This document shows positions 46,217 to 57,480 of a stretch of 64,000 nt of DNA, piece after piece (position 1 is the stretch's first letter; the number at the start of each line of letters is the position of its first letter). A program made the translations under genes and the position numbers. This stretch comes from Neoarius graeffei. Lineage: Eukaryota > Chordata > Actinopteri > Siluriformes > Ariidae. The notes under the pieces are model-generated. The model was not told the DNA's origin and did not search any database. It saw nothing but the letters and a program-made list of their open reading frames with translations. The stretch lies in assembly GCF_027579695.1 (NCBI RefSeq), contig NC_083586.1:9362001-9426000 (forward strand), given 5' to 3'.

Positions 46217-46526
46217 GGTGACAAGTTGAAAAATGTGTCCCATAGTACCAGAGTGAAAGTGACCGCATTTGACAAATGGCACATGACATTTATGGCAAAC
46301 TGTCAAGACTCAACAAAATATACAATGACCATATTTGACATTAAATTATGAAAAGTAGATCAAGGTCAATGTTCCTCTTCAGTAACATACACTCCACTGC
46401 AATCCCCTAAATTACCACATTCACAAAGATGAGCAGCTGCACTTCATGTCTGCTGAAAACTCAAGGCACTTTGGGTATTATCTCTTGAAGCAGATCTGAT
46501 ATTAAAGTGTTACAGTGTGCTGCATC

Positions 46527-49004
46527 TCAGTTAAGAGCTGTCTGATGCTCAAGTACCTCCAAGTAATCTGGTTCAGCATGTAAATTTGCTTTCAGTTCAA
46601 AGTACTCGTTTTTAGTCTGCTCCACCATAACCTTCCTCGGCCTGGTGTACACAAGTGTCTCCATCAGTTTGAGCTCTTGATGATGCCCGGGAACTTGCAC
46701 GTCTTGTAGCTGTGAGAGGTTTTTCCTGAGATATTCTGTGATGCTAAGTTGCTGGAGTTCATGTTCCCGCTCCAGGATGTTTTTGTATAAAGATCCCTTG
46801 TCACCCAAAGAAACAAAATCAGCTGGATACTCATGGGACATGGCCTTGCACTTCAGAGACCCTGTAAGGGGGGAGCCGTTCTCCTTATCCATGATGCTGT
46901 GACAAAACCGATTTGGTTTCTCTGTATCATAATCCTCTGTATCATATTCTTTGTGCTGTGAACAATAGCTAGGGTTCTTGCAAACCTGAAGAATGGGACT
47001 TCGGGAAGGTTCATCATACATGTTTGTGTCATGCCTCTCAGCCAAGTGATGAGTTGTTTTCTGTCCATACATGCTGTAATGCAGGTGGATTGGACTGTTT
47101 TCACGAGGCTGTTCCTCAGCTTGCTTTTTCTTTGAATGTCTGCGTCGGCGGTGCAAGACAAAGACAATGATCCCAGCAGAGCAGAAGATGATGGTAAGGA
47201 AAAGAATAAGAAGGCAGAGGATGAGGACAGAAAGAGGAACTGCATCCGTTAGGGATTGGAAGAAGCTGTTTATGCCTCCTTCTGGTGCTTCGGTTGTTAC
47301 AGCCCCAAATTCACTTGAAGGCAGGAAGTTATGGGTGACCAAACCAGGGCAGAGGACATCATGCTTCAGGTTTCTGACCTCAGCTTTCACCACCTTTTTG
47401 GGACTATGGCACAAGATGGAGCCCACCACCGTATCCTTTCTCAGCTTCTCCAACCATTGCTTCATGCTGACTAGATCACATGTGCAGTCCCAAGGATTGT
47501 TCTCAAGGTAAATCTGTTCCAGGAAATCAAGCTGCTCCAACACATTGCTGACCTGCAGATGCATGAATAGGTTGTTTCGCAAATTCAACTTGGTCAAGGG
47601 CACGTTTCGAAATATCTGTGCTGGTAGAGCACTCAGCTGGTTGTTGTTTAAGAAGAGGAGCTTCAGGTTTGTCAAAGGGTTGAATGATCCAGACTCGAGT
47701 TCCCTGATTGCATTATATTCCAAGTACAAGTACTCCAGATTGTGGAGGCCCACAAACATAGTTGCAGTAATCTTCTCTATCCTGTTACCATTTAGGTACA
47801 GCTTTTTAAGATTGCTCAAACTCAGGAAAGTTTCATTGTCTACATAGTTTATTTGGTTGTTTGCCAGATTCAGCAATTCCAAACTGTCATACGTGACAAA
47901 ATCATACTTTAGGAGTCTCTCTATCATGTTCCCAGTTAAAACAAGCTTACTTGGGCTTTGCTGAAAAATTCCAAGATCTGATATCCTCTGGATGCCTCTA
48001 TCCTCACAGTGGATGAGGAACCCAATATTGGGATGGTTATGACAAGAACACTGTGATGCACATGTCGTCTTTGGGCCATGAGAAGGTGTGGGGATCTTTG
48101 CATCATTTCTTGAGTCTAGTATTTGGACCACCTTTGTGGAAGGGGTGATCACCATGTCCAGAGACTTGGGTGGTTTCTCAAAGTTTATATTTATATGGGA
48201 TGGGCACAGTACATCCCGTTTCACTTTGGCCAAAGGGATACCCCTGAGATGCTGGGGACTGCTGCAAACCACTTCCCCAATGGCCGACTGTGCTCGCATG
48301 TTCTCAATCCAGATCTTCAAATGAAGGCTCTGGCAGTCACAGACCCAGTCATTGTCCTCTAGAAGCAGCTCAATGATGCGGCCTATGTGCTCCAGAAAGC
48401 CCACGTAAGGCAGAGTCTTCAGGTTGTTTCCACGCAAGTCCAAATGAGTCAGAGGCACAAATCGGAAGATGTTGTTGGGAAGAAACTCAATGGAGTTGTC
48501 ATTGAGGATCAAGACTTTGAGACGGACAAGTTTGCTGAAAGCCCCAGGCTCTACAACTTGGATAAAATTTGTGTCAGCCTGGAGGTATTCCAAATTTACT
48601 AAGCCATGAAAAGTATCATCTTTCAACATCACCAAGAAATTACTGTTGATGTGCAACTTCTTCAAGGAGCCTAGTGCACTGAAAACTCCAGGCACCAGTT
48701 CCTGTATGCTGTTACCACCCAGATGCAAGGTGACTGCATTCCTGAAAGCCTCCATGTCCTCTGGGAGCAGCTCCACAATATCATTTTTGTAGAGATTCAG
48801 ATGGAAAGGTCTATCTGAAGGTACCTGGACTTGAGAGATCTTGTTTATGTTCTTGTCCTCGCAGCTTATGTGCAGCACTCCGTCTTTTTCCTCACAGGTG
48901 CACAACATTACACAAGCTCCTCCAAACGATACCTTAGGCCTCTCATCCTCCTGAAAACTAGCACAAGCTAAAAAGGAACAAAGGAACACAATTCTGGCCA
49001 GCAT
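46527..49004 (-). CDS. slitrk6: SLIT and NTRK-like protein 6 (SLITRK6)
   Basis: Single-pass type I membrane protein of the SLITRK family, which acts at neuronal surfaces in neurite control and synapse formation; in mammals SLITRK6 is important in inner ear and eye. Signal peptide about 1-17. First LRR domain: N-cap cysteines 31, 35, 37, 48; six LRRs about 65-210; C-cap cysteines 222, 224, 247, 267. Second domain: cysteines 315, 319, 321, 333; six LRRs about 350-500; cysteines 507, 509, 532, 552. Transmembrane helix about 590-617, then HRRRR. An N-glycosylation site is at N390. The C-terminus has the conserved NEYFELKANL and PDYLEVLE tyrosine motifs. 825 residues against about 841 in human. 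The frame is open throughout in one exon, as usual for the family. The paralogue call rests on recalled similarity of the tail and juxtamembrane region. Confidence 0.96.
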   Translation of the reverse strand: MLARIVFLCSFLACASFQEDERPKVSFGGACVMLCTCEEKDGVLHISCEDKNINKISQVQVPSDRPFHLNLYKNDIVELLPEDMEAFRNAVTLHLGGNSIQELVPGVFSALGSLKKLHINSNFLVMLKDDTFHGLVNLEYLQADTNFIQVVEPGAFSKLVRLKVLILNDNSIEFLPNNIFRFVPLTHLDLRGNNLKTLPYVGFLEHIGRIIELLLEDNDWVCDCQSLHLKIWIENMRAQSAIGEVVCSSPQHLRGIPLAKVKRDVLCPSHININFEKPPKSLDMVITPSTKVVQILDSRNDAKIPTPSHGPKTTCASQCSCHNHPNIGFLIHCEDRGIQRISDLGIFQQSPSKLVLTGNMIERLLKYDFVTYDSLELLNLANNQINYVDNETFLSLSNLKKLYLNGNRIEKITATMFVGLHNLEYLYLEYNAIRELESGSFNPLTNLKLLFLNNNQLSALPAQIFRNVPLTKLNLRNNLFMHLQVSNVLEQLDFLEQIYLENNPWDCTCDLVSMKQWLEKLRKDTVVGSILCHSPKKVVKAEVRNLKHDVLCPGLVTHNFLPSSEFGAVTTEAPEGGINSFFQSLTDAVPLSVLILCLLILFLTIIFCSAGIIVFVLHRRRRHSKKKQAEEQPRENSPIHLHYSMYGQKTTHHLAERHDTNMYDEPSRSPILQVCKNPSYCSQHKEYDTEDYDTEKPNRFCHSIMDKENGSPLTGSLKCKAMSHEYPADFVSLGDKGSLYKNILEREHELQQLSITEYLRKNLSQLQDVQVPGHHQELKLMETLVYTRPRKVMVEQTKNEYFELKANLHAEPDYLEVLEHQTALN

Positions 49005-49030
49005 TGTCTCTCTTGGATGTCTGCAAAGAC
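49005..49030 (-). promoter_or_regulatory. slitrk6: Splice acceptor and 5' UTR start of the slitrk6 coding exon
   Basis: On the minus strand a pyrimidine-rich tract (CCTTTTTCTTGTCTTTGCAG) ends in AG at 49022-49021. It leaves a 16-base 5' UTR stretch before the ATG at 49004. This supports the chosen start and implies a non-coding upstream exon beyond 49030, not identified here. Confidence 0.8.
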
Positions 49031-49660
49031 AAGAAAAAGGAGAAAAGGAGGAATTAGTTACCAGAACATGAGGGAAAATAGGAAAGAATACCCTTAGGTG
49101 AGAAAATATTGCAAAGCATTAATTAGATCATAATTACTGATATCCATTATATACAGTAAATGCTTATTTTTAATGTCTGAGGTTAAGTCAAAAGCTTGTC
49201 TCATCAGTTGCTCACCTTCTGCTAATAAGACTTCTTTGCACCTCTCAGTTTCCTAATTAATGTGCAACTTGTATATTCCCCCCCCCTCCATCTTTTTTAC
49301 CGTCAAAGGTTCAAAGGTGTTCAGAAGCTGCAAACATGAGCTTTGTTAAGCTTTTCAGCAGGCTTTTTATGTTGACGCTCATATGAATAAAGGCTATGCG
49401 CTAAGAAAATTCACTGGAAACCAGTGTGAAACTTTTTATGCTTAAAACTCGTTACTATAGAAATCCTAACATATTAGAACAAATGAATTAATATAAATGT
49501 GATTTTGAAGCTGCACCAGTGTCAGAGCTGCTGTTATAAAATCGGAACAAAAAGACCAACTCCAAACTCCAGCCCTAACATTAACCTTAACCTTCGTAAC
49601 CTTTAAACACTGCTATTATTTGAGTTCAATTCAATAAAAATAGTTACTTTTAATTTTTTC
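49031..49660. other. Presumed slitrk6 first intron or upstream sequence
   Basis: AT-rich, without recognised repeats. No upstream exon or promoter could be picked out. Confidence 0.45.
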
Positions 49661-49895
49661 AGGGTGGTGGTAGCTAAATGGTTAAGGCTCAATCTTACAG
49701 ATCAGAAGGTCAGTTGTTCAAGCCTCAACTCTGCCAAACAGTCACTGTTGGGCCCTTGAGCAAGGCCCTTAACCCTTTTTGCTCCAGTGGTGCCATGTTA
49801 TGGGGTCTGACTCCAACTTGCTGTAATATGCACACACACGTGACAAAAGGTTTCTCCCTCTTTTTACAATTACATATGGAAAATGTTTAATTTCA
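49661..49895 (+). mobile_element. tRNA-derived SINE, third type
   Basis: An A-box-like region (TAGCTAAATGGTTAAGGC) and a B-box-like GTTCAAGCCTC are followed by the body GGGCCCTTGAGCAAGGCCCT, typical of a different fish SINE family. The tail is poorly defined. Confidence 0.7.
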
Positions 49896-50569
49896 CTCAG
49901 TAATAACTCTGTCAAATTAATGGTGTCAAAAAGTCTACTTCTGACCCTTATTTATTTATTTATTTATTTATTTATAAATAGTTTAATTAATGCAACTGGG
50001 GGGGTTCCTACCCCAATATAATAGCTTTTTGTCCTAACTGATGACTAAGTCTGCTGAATCCTGCAATAAATTACATGAAAAAAATCTAAACATTAAAAAT
50101 GTAAATATGATGTTTTTATCCTATTGCCCAATCAGTGATAATCCAGACATTCATTATGTTTACATGCACAAGACATTACAGTTTTTGCCCTTACTTGGAA
50201 AAAAACAATATTCCTATTAAGCTGTTTAAACTGGCAAATAAAAATGAATATTCCAATTTATATGCAGCCAGGCATAATCTGATTTTCTAGTTTTGGTTTA
50301 TGTACAATACACAAAACTGATTGTAAACAGGCAAGAGGCTGTGTGGCACAAAATGCCAAAGAATCCTCCTAAAACCCGAATACATCGGCATTCCTGACGT
50401 CTTAATTAGAAAATGATAAATGTGGAATAAGGCCAAATCTGGAATATCTAAACAATGTTGATTACATGACCTGTATCAAATTCCAAATATTGTCATTTAG
50501 AATTATAGTGGAATACGACGTTAGCACTATATAAAAAGGTTTTTTTTTTTTGAGACTGTTCAAGCCGAG
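49896..50569. other. Unassigned sequence with (TTTA)n
   Basis: TTTA repeats at about 49949-49977; otherwise nothing recognised. Confidence 0.55.
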
Positions 50570-50928
50570 CGGCATGGTGGTGTAGTGGTTAGTGCTGTCA
50601 CCTCACAGCAAGAAGGTCCGGGTTCGAGCCCCGTGGCCGGCGAGGGCCTTTCTGTGCGGAGTTTGCATGTTCTCCCCGTGTCCGCGTGGGTGTTCCGGTT
50701 TCCCCCACAGTCCAAAGACATGCAGGTTAGGTTAACTGGTGACTCTAAATTGAGCGTAGGTGTGAATGTGAGTGTGAATGGTTGTCTGTGTCTATGTGTC
50801 AGCCCTGTGATGACCTGGCAACTTGTCCAGGGTGTACCCCGCCTTTCGCCCGTAGTCAGCTGGGATAGGCTCCAGCTTGCCTGCAACCCTGTAGAACAGG
50901 ATAAAGCGGCTAGAGATAATGAGATGAG
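50570..50928 (+). mobile_element. DANA/Mermaid-type SINE, copy 5
   Basis: Head GCGGCATGGTGGTGTAGTGG with B box GGTTCGAGCCC, body with a small deletion near 50690, and an ATGAG tail. No clear flanking duplication, so it is older or rearranged. Confidence 0.88.
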
Positions 50929-51690
50929 ATCTATTAATATGAAAGTAGCCTAAGAGAGGGAAAGAAGAAAAAGAGGGGTAAAAAAGAAAAGCAGAAAGAA
51001 ATCTTAAATTAAAAAACACCAGAAATATGATGCACGTGTGTACTTGTGTGTTTAAATGACTCAGTTCATTTTTGCATGATGTAATGTATCCTAATTGGGA
51101 TCTGGATAATTTTCTTTATTAATTATTCCTTGCCTGGCCGACCTTCAGTGCTGGTTATATATTCGCGATGTATGCTTCGATAGCTTGTCCTGTGAGGCTG
51201 CTTACATTGTCCTAGTGCTGTTCCTGCAGTGAGGCACACATCCACTCATTTTTCATCAGGTGTAACGTAATTTTGAACTGACGTGATGACGCAGCAGCGG
51301 CACATCTGTTTGACAGTGATGCGGGCAATTCCATGTAAATGTCAACCTCACCATGCAATACATCAAAACCACTCCCAGAGATATCACCTAGGCCTGTATT
51401 TTACAGATGTGAATAAGTTGAACCAATTTGTAACCAACCTAATATGTCACTGTCAGTCTTTCTTTCTTATAATGTAAACCCCAAGCTAAAATCAACTTTG
51501 ATCATGTACAATTCTATATTATTGCCACAAGCCACAGAAATGTATGCTAAAATCCACAAAACAGCAAAACAATAGCCATCCTAAATATTATTTAAGAACT
51601 TTGATAGTTTTAGCTGATATTTAGAGAGTTTTTCAAAGGGTTATGGTGGTTAAATTGCTGATTTTTCTAAACATATGCCATGTCTATTTC
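50929..51690. other. Unassigned sequence
   Basis: No feature recognised. Confidence 0.5.
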
Positions 51691-51693
51691 AGA

Positions 51694-52106
51694 TGCGTCA
51701 CATCCATAACGGAATTTCGTCACATCCATAACGCTGACTTTTCCTTCGGAAACTCTGCATGAAATACAAAATATTTTAAACAAAGATTTTTTAATATTCA
51801 CCTTGGACCCCTCTATCAAATGGATATCTCCATTTCGACATTAGGTTTACAATTTCACAGAGTTTGATAAAAATGTACAGTCACCCAAGAAAAGTGATAC
51901 TTTTTCTGTCACATCCATAGCGCATCTTTTATTGGCATTTTCTGGCATGCCCTAGATGTACTATAGGAATTGTTCTTGTTCTATCACTTCTCCAGTATGG
52001 TACAGCCTTAAAATATGCAACACCTGTTTAAATACTGGGAGACAATAAAACATGCACTGGGTCATTTGTTGCCATTTTGAGTTCAAGTGTCACATCCATA
52101 ACGCTG
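51694..52106. repeat. Four dispersed copies of GTCACATCCATAACG
   Basis: The 15-mer GTCACATCCATAACG occurs at about 51697, 51719 and 52090, and once with one change (CATAGCG) at about 51909. The sequence between them is not repetitive. Confidence 0.7.
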
Positions 52107-54275
52107 GAATTGCTCATGCTACAGACAGACAATCGATTTCCCTGCTGAAATCAAACAGTGGCAGGAAAGAAAAAAAAAAAAAAAAAAACACAAACAAACT
52201 CAGGCCGTGGGTACAAGGAAGAGATGAAACGATCAAACAAACAAACAATTGCTTGTTTATTCCCACCCAGGGACACAGGGTGCACAAAATGAGATGAAAA
52301 ACACCACACAAGGGGAAAGGCCTGCTTCCCCATTAGGACTCCCTGAAGCCAAGATTTCAGCCTCCCACGCATGCTAAATAATGAGGCACTGAAAAACCAT
52401 CCAGTTGTGCTACTTGTAAATCTCAGCATCAATCAGGACGTGTCGAGAGAAGGAAAAAAAAAAAAAAAAAAAAGACACTTGACTCCAAGCACATGTCATG
52501 TTCCTGTACTGCTGATAAATTAGTTTTTAATTAATCTGTAGTTTTGTATGAAATGGCAAGGGATAAGGAAGTTTTTAGCACGGAATCATAAATCATTGGC
52601 ACCAGATCATAAGTAGATTTCACAAAATAAATATCACTCGGGATGATCGATCGTTTTTCTTTCCAGTTGTTAATCGTGACATTTGCAATTCAGCAATATA
52701 CAAATGAGCATACGAACAAAACCACTGTTTTTTTTCTCCTAATCTCAGAGGTTCCAAAGAAATGTTCTGTTGCTGGTCTGAGAGAGACACACACACACAA
52801 AAAAACCTTAATACATCATATCACATTTATGTATCATGGTGTGAATGAGTCAGTCAATGTTGAATATTATGTGAAATAAAAGTGGACATTGATTTAAAAA
52901 AATAAAAATAAAGAAATAAAAGCTACCTTTTTAAAAGGCTACTCTGTCGTAAGCTTTTTTTTTGGGGGGGGGGGGTATTTTTTGAGGATGTGCTTCACAA
53001 AAAGAAAAACATCTCGTAAAAATTAACGTCGACTGACTATGATTATTTTATTTCTATTTTATTTCATTCTTTGTTTAATCCATTTATTGGAGAACCACTG
53101 CTTTGTATGATGTTAAAAATTAATTTAAAATATTTTAAAATCCCTGATAGCTCAAAAATGTGCATTACTAATTTAAACAAATAATACACAATTTATAATA
53201 AACATTTTACATGTACTGGTTTCATTTTTTTCCAGATGAAAAAAAAAAAAAGCAGTGGTTTGGGTGAGGCTGTTGACATTGTCACTGTGTGTCATGGCTG
53301 AATTTCAGGAGATCCCGTAAAGGGGTGTTATTTTCAATAGCTTATTAGCATTTGTTGCTAACCACCACAACCTGAACGCTCAAGGAGAACATGTCTCATT
53401 TAATAACGTCAGGAAAGATGTTTATTTTAATTTTAGCACATGAAACTGTCTAATATTTACACTTCATTTGCACCTATATGGGTGCTCATCATGAAATATT
53501 TAAGCTGTTAGTGACTAGTAGCTTTGCAGTACCACAGAGGTTGTGTTTTGTGTTTACAACAGGTACGTTTCAAGCCTGGACATGTCACAAGAACAGGAAC
53601 AGCTTACAACACTGATGGAGGAAGACAGACAGACAGACAGACATTCATTGCTAGTAGACATTCAAAGCTAGTAATAAGCACACTGAGCTAGCTAAACAGA
53701 TTAAATGTGGTTTTGAATTTCACTTTTCATTAGTCATAATAGGCCTCACATAGCGAAGCCACCATTTTGTAGTCACTGGAATGCATATTAGTATTCACGC
53801 TGAAATCTAAACACACTAAGCCATGTATTTTTCCAGGCAACATTTTATAACTAAATATTAGCTAGCTTGTTTTGCAAAATTTGGCTAGCTGCCTAACATT
53901 GAAGAGTTCTTGCTGGAAAGGTAATCATTGAAGCATTGAAAAATGAAATTAAATCCACTATTTAGTGCCAAGCACTGCATCAATCCAAAGCCAAACTGGA
54001 AAGTTAGCTAATTCATTAGGCATGTCATATGAGACATCTTGTCATAATTCACAAAATTATTTCCACACACCCGATGACAACCTGCCACAATCAGCTTCAT
54101 ATGCTAACCATTTGAAATACAGTATTCTCCTGAAATTGTCACATACTTGCTGATTAGCACATGCCTACTTTAAACATACCAAGCTAAATAATTAATTTGC
54201 CTGAGGTGTTGAACCTTGATGTATTGCATTGTACATTATACAGCTTAAATCATTACGGTGTTTAACACACCCACA
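52107..54275. other. Unassigned 2.2-kb stretch with homopolymers
   Basis: Poly-A runs at about 52169-52188 and 52453-52473, a poly-G/T run near 52960-52977, and GACA repeats near 53625. No gene recognised. Confidence 0.5.
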
Positions 54276-54592
54276 CGGCATGGTGGTGTAGTGGTTAGCG
54301 CGGTCACCTCACAGCAAGAAGGTCCAGGTTCAAGCCCCGTGGCCGATGAGGGCCTTTCTGTGTGGAGTTTGCATGTTCTCCGGGTGCTCCAGTTCCCCCC
54401 CACAGTCCAAAGACATGCAGGTTAAGTTAACCGGTGACTCTAAATTGACCGTAGGTGTGAAATGGTTGTCTATGGGTCAGCCCTGTGATGACCTGGTGAC
54501 TTGTCCAGGGTGTACCCTGCCTTTTGCCCATAGTCAGCTGGGATAGGCTTCAGCTTGCCTGCGACCCTGTAGAACAGGATAAAGCGGCTAGA
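54276..54592 (+). mobile_element. DANA/Mermaid-type SINE, copy 6, diverged
   Basis: CGGCATGGTGGTGTAGTGG head with a mutated B box (GGTTCAAGCCC), deletions in the body and a lost ATGAG tail (GAGAGCTAATTATC). The most eroded of the long copies. Confidence 0.85.
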
Positions 54593-54803
54593 GAGCTAAT
54601 TATCATTGAGATTATATTAATTCTAGCTAGGTTAAGTAGTTATATCAGCTAACATTGGTTCAGACTGTGCTAACTAATGCAAAGCAGTGACATTTGTGAT
54701 TATCTCATGGGCAGAGTGCATGCTAATCAGCCTCATATTGAGGTTTTTCACCTGACGTCACAGGGTCACATGACGCCCCGGTGTCCGCCATTTTGAAGGT
54801 CAA

Positions 54804-55210
54804 GCTAGCTAATGTCAACAACAGTAGCTAGTATGTTACTGTAGCAATGTTTACGTTCAATCATTTGGATGACTGTTAAAACCTTTCAGTCTCAAGTTTT
54901 TCCTTTACTGTATTTAGTAGTTTACTGTAATTATGATCCGGCAGCTATTTACACCGGATCCAATGTAAATAGCTGCCGGAGCCGACGTCCCAGCCTGCCC
55001 GAGCGCGCTAGCTCCGGCAAGCTCGGACGTCGGCTCCGGCAGCTATTTACACTGGATCCGGTGTAAATAGCTGCCGGATCATAATTACAGTAAACTAGTA
55101 AATACAGTAAAGGAAAAACTTGAGACTGAAAGGTTTTAACAGGCATCCAAATGACTGAACGTAAACATTGTTACAGTAACATACTAGCTACTGTTGTTGA
55201 CATTAGCTAG
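54804..55210. repeat. Large palindrome inside copy 2
   Basis: Arms of about 180 bp start AGCTAGCTAATGTCAACAAC and close around a short GC-rich core with CCGACGTC/GACGTCGG. Inside each arm CAGCTATTTACACCGGATCC and its complement form smaller hairpins. It corresponds to 63395-63915 in copy 3. Confidence 0.88.
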
Positions 55211-55401
55211 TGCTAACAGCTAGCTGCTAGTACACTGCTACAACACAGACACCGACCCTAATAATACAGTTCTTGGTCATTGCCTGGTAACAGCAAATTT
55301 ATAACGGGCCATGTCTCAACAGACTAAGAAATTATTTCAATGACATTTAATAACATTTTGTTTATCCTGAGGACCGAAAGTAAATGAAAATGTGAACAAA
55401 C

Positions 55402-55750
55402 CTTAGCTGTAATAAGATGGCGACCACCAGCTCCAGGGATGACCCGCTGATGTTACCCGCATGTTACCCAGCCTGACAAAATATTTGTAGGCATCCAAAA
55501 TCTTGTACGCTTTCAGATCAATACCTGTGTATGGCGATGGGTTTTTAACGACATAGGTATACAGATCATGTGGGCCGAAGTCAGGTAAAGACGAGGGCTT
55601 CGTGTACTTCCGTACGTCAGTGAACAATCCTGGTGGAAGCAGGTAAACGTCGTTCTCAAAGCCTGCTAACCTCAATTTTTGCAAATACCTCTCCCTCTGC
55701 TCGCCCTGTAAATGCCCTACGTCACTGGATAGTGAAGGTGTTTTCTGCAT
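55402..55750 (-). pseudogene. First exon of a YqaJ/SWIM-type transposon protein, frameshifted
   Basis: From Met at 55750: SSDVGHLQGEQRERYLQKLR, then LAGFENDVYLLPPGLFTDV, DLYTYVVKNPSPYTG and LKAYKILDAYKYFV. This resembles the N-terminus of uncharacterised fish proteins that continue into a SWIM zinc finger and a YqaJ-type nuclease domain. A splice donor (AAG then GTTTGT) follows at 55401. Relative to the copy at 62853, a 2-bp deletion after KYFV breaks the frame. The function of the exon itself is unknown; the protein may assist transposition. Recalled similarity, not a search. Confidence 0.6.
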
Positions 55751-55906
55751 CTCGCTCCTTTTTCTTTTATGTTTTTCGTTTGTCGCCTTCCTCGCATTCA
55801 AACTGATTCGAGCCGTGACGTCCAAAATGGCAGCATCACATGACTTGGTCACGTGGGTGAAAAACCTCAATACTTACTGGTTGGACTTAGACTCCACGTA
55901 CTGCAT

Positions 55907-55958
55907 GTATATGCTAATAACCACTTGCGTTATGAAGCAAGTGGTTATTAGCATATAC
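55907..55958. other. Perfect 22-bp hairpin
   Basis: GTATATGCTAATAACCACTTGC is 22 bases, so in part: the left stem 55907-55928 pairs exactly with 55937-55958 around the loop GTTATGAA. It lies 36 bp outside copy 2. It could be a tiny MITE relic or simply structured DNA. Confidence 0.8.
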
Positions 55959-55979
55959 AAGCTTTATGAGCTTGGAAGA

Positions 55980-56310
55980 AAAAAAACAAACAAAAAAAAC
56001 AGATATCCAGGCTAATTAACTGCATTTAACACAATTTTTATTTTTCCTCTTTAAAGCATACATGCAGAGCCATGGCCTCACTTTCATTTATAAATGCCTT
56101 GAGACCAAGAATGGCACAGGAAAAGTTTTAAGCATTAACAATAAAGCTAATATTGTAATTTATGATTAAAGTGATTCATACAGGTAGCAGTCTGAGTGAA
56201 TGACCTTAACGTCACAGCATGAAGTTGATCAGTCTCATCGCCATTTCCGCTATACTAAAACACAGAGCTGACTGCAACTCTGATCCTCCATTTTGAACTA
56301 ATTCATCGCC
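55980..56310. other. Unassigned sequence
   Basis: May include the 5' part of the next THAP element (CCATTTCCGC and CCATTTTGAAC motifs), but no terminus was identified. Confidence 0.4.
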
Positions 56311-56580
56311 ATGCCATGTAGATGTGTTGCTGCACCTGCCAGCAACATGACAGAAGGTGGATTTATGTTGCATTCATGGTCCAAGAATGTTCAATCTGCA
56401 AAGATTTGGACACGTTTTGCAAGAAGTTCACAGGCACATTGGGCACCGATGAAGTGGTCTCTCCTGCGCTCTGCACATTTTACTGAAGACTCGTACGAAA
56501 CCTCTGATTGGTTGAGGAGCATTAGCTATAAGCCCATATTGAAAGAGGATGCAGTATCAACAAAGAAAACAAGTTTTTAA
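56311..56580 (+). pseudogene. Degenerate THAP-domain exon
   Basis: The frame begins MPCRCVAAPASNMTEGGFML and continues KWSLLRSAHFTEDSYE. The pattern is THAP (CVAA...C, W, then C-x2-H), but the second Cys (in APAS) and the third Cys (LLRSAHF instead of LLCSAHF) are lost; only one Cys and the His remain. It cannot bind zinc in the usual way. A P-element-like or related transposon is the likely source. Sequence to about 57080, with the frame MSGAAILFLNWILLPSRPYV, seems to be further exonic or intronic sequence of the same element. Confidence 0.7.
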
Positions 56581-57432
56581 TTTTATTTATTTTAAAAAGC
56601 AAAGTTCAGTTGCACCAGTCCTCCCTGAGTGAGCCGAGGGTTGTTGCTAAAACCCGGGATGGAACGGGACATGACATTATCGCTCAGGCAGTGACCTCCC
56701 CACAGTTGTTGCTAAAACCAGTGATGTCCTGTCCCAGGTTTTAGTAATTGCCTGAGCCAAGCAGTAATGGCAGAGTACTCAATAATGGAGAATGAGTGGA
56801 GCAGCCATCTTATTTCTAAACTGGATATTGCTGCCATCTCGCCCTTATGTGGAAAAAGTGAATGAACAGAGAACTGAACAAACAACTGAAAGTCAGATTG
56901 TTTCAAAGCAATTGGCCACAAGATCAGCCTTCAAGAAGCGAACACAGACGGGTAAGCTCAGCCTCTCATTTGGATTTAAAAAAAAAAAAACAAAAAAAAA
57001 AAAAACTCGTTTACCTGCATTTAGATTAATACATGTAACTTGTATTGTGTATTTAAGTTACCGGTATAAGATGATTTAATTTGCTTCAGAATGTGATTGT
57101 CTCAGTTCATCTGATTATTTAATTAGCCTTTTTTTTTTTATCAGTGAAAATGCATGCATGTACATTGCATAAGTTATAACACTTATCCTGTTTTAATGAG
57201 AGTCAACCCACAATCAATGAAGTCAAATCAGTCTTAGTTGAGCAAGTCAGTAACGGTATTTCTTACTGTCACCATAAATTATTTATAATGACTTTGGTCT
57301 TTCGCTGTCAAAGACCTCGGCCTTAAAACCGGTTACTGCAGTGACGTCATGATACTCAGGGCTGGCTGGCTAGCTCAGCGGGGCAGCTCAAATGCCAACT
57401 TTGCGGTCGATTTTAACTCTCGAAAAAAAAAA

Positions 57433-57480
<48 letters not shown>
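56581..57480 (+). other. Probable rest of the THAP element, with a (TA)n run
   Basis: Contains two related GTTGTTGCTAAAACC copies (56640 and 56705), poly-A near 56980 and a TA microsatellite at 57437-57478. Outer boundary unknown. Confidence 0.4.

Larger units (their letters stand above)
54738..55870 (-). mobile_element. ISL2EU/IS4EU-like TIR element, copy 2 (YqaJ-associated half)
   Basis: Ends TTGAGGTTTTTCACC / GGTGAAAAACCTCAA, flanked by TA (54736-54737 and 55871-55872). The left end carries the GTCACATGACGCC type end and the right end the CACGTGACC type. An exon on the minus strand (55402-55750) sits next to the latter. The other half is a large palindrome (about 54804-55210). Confidence 0.8.

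Noticed and set aside
46853-47245. Other frames inside slitrk6 (130-codon minus frame and several plus frames)
   Set aside because: They lie wholly within the 825-codon slitrk6 frame and have no independent similarity.
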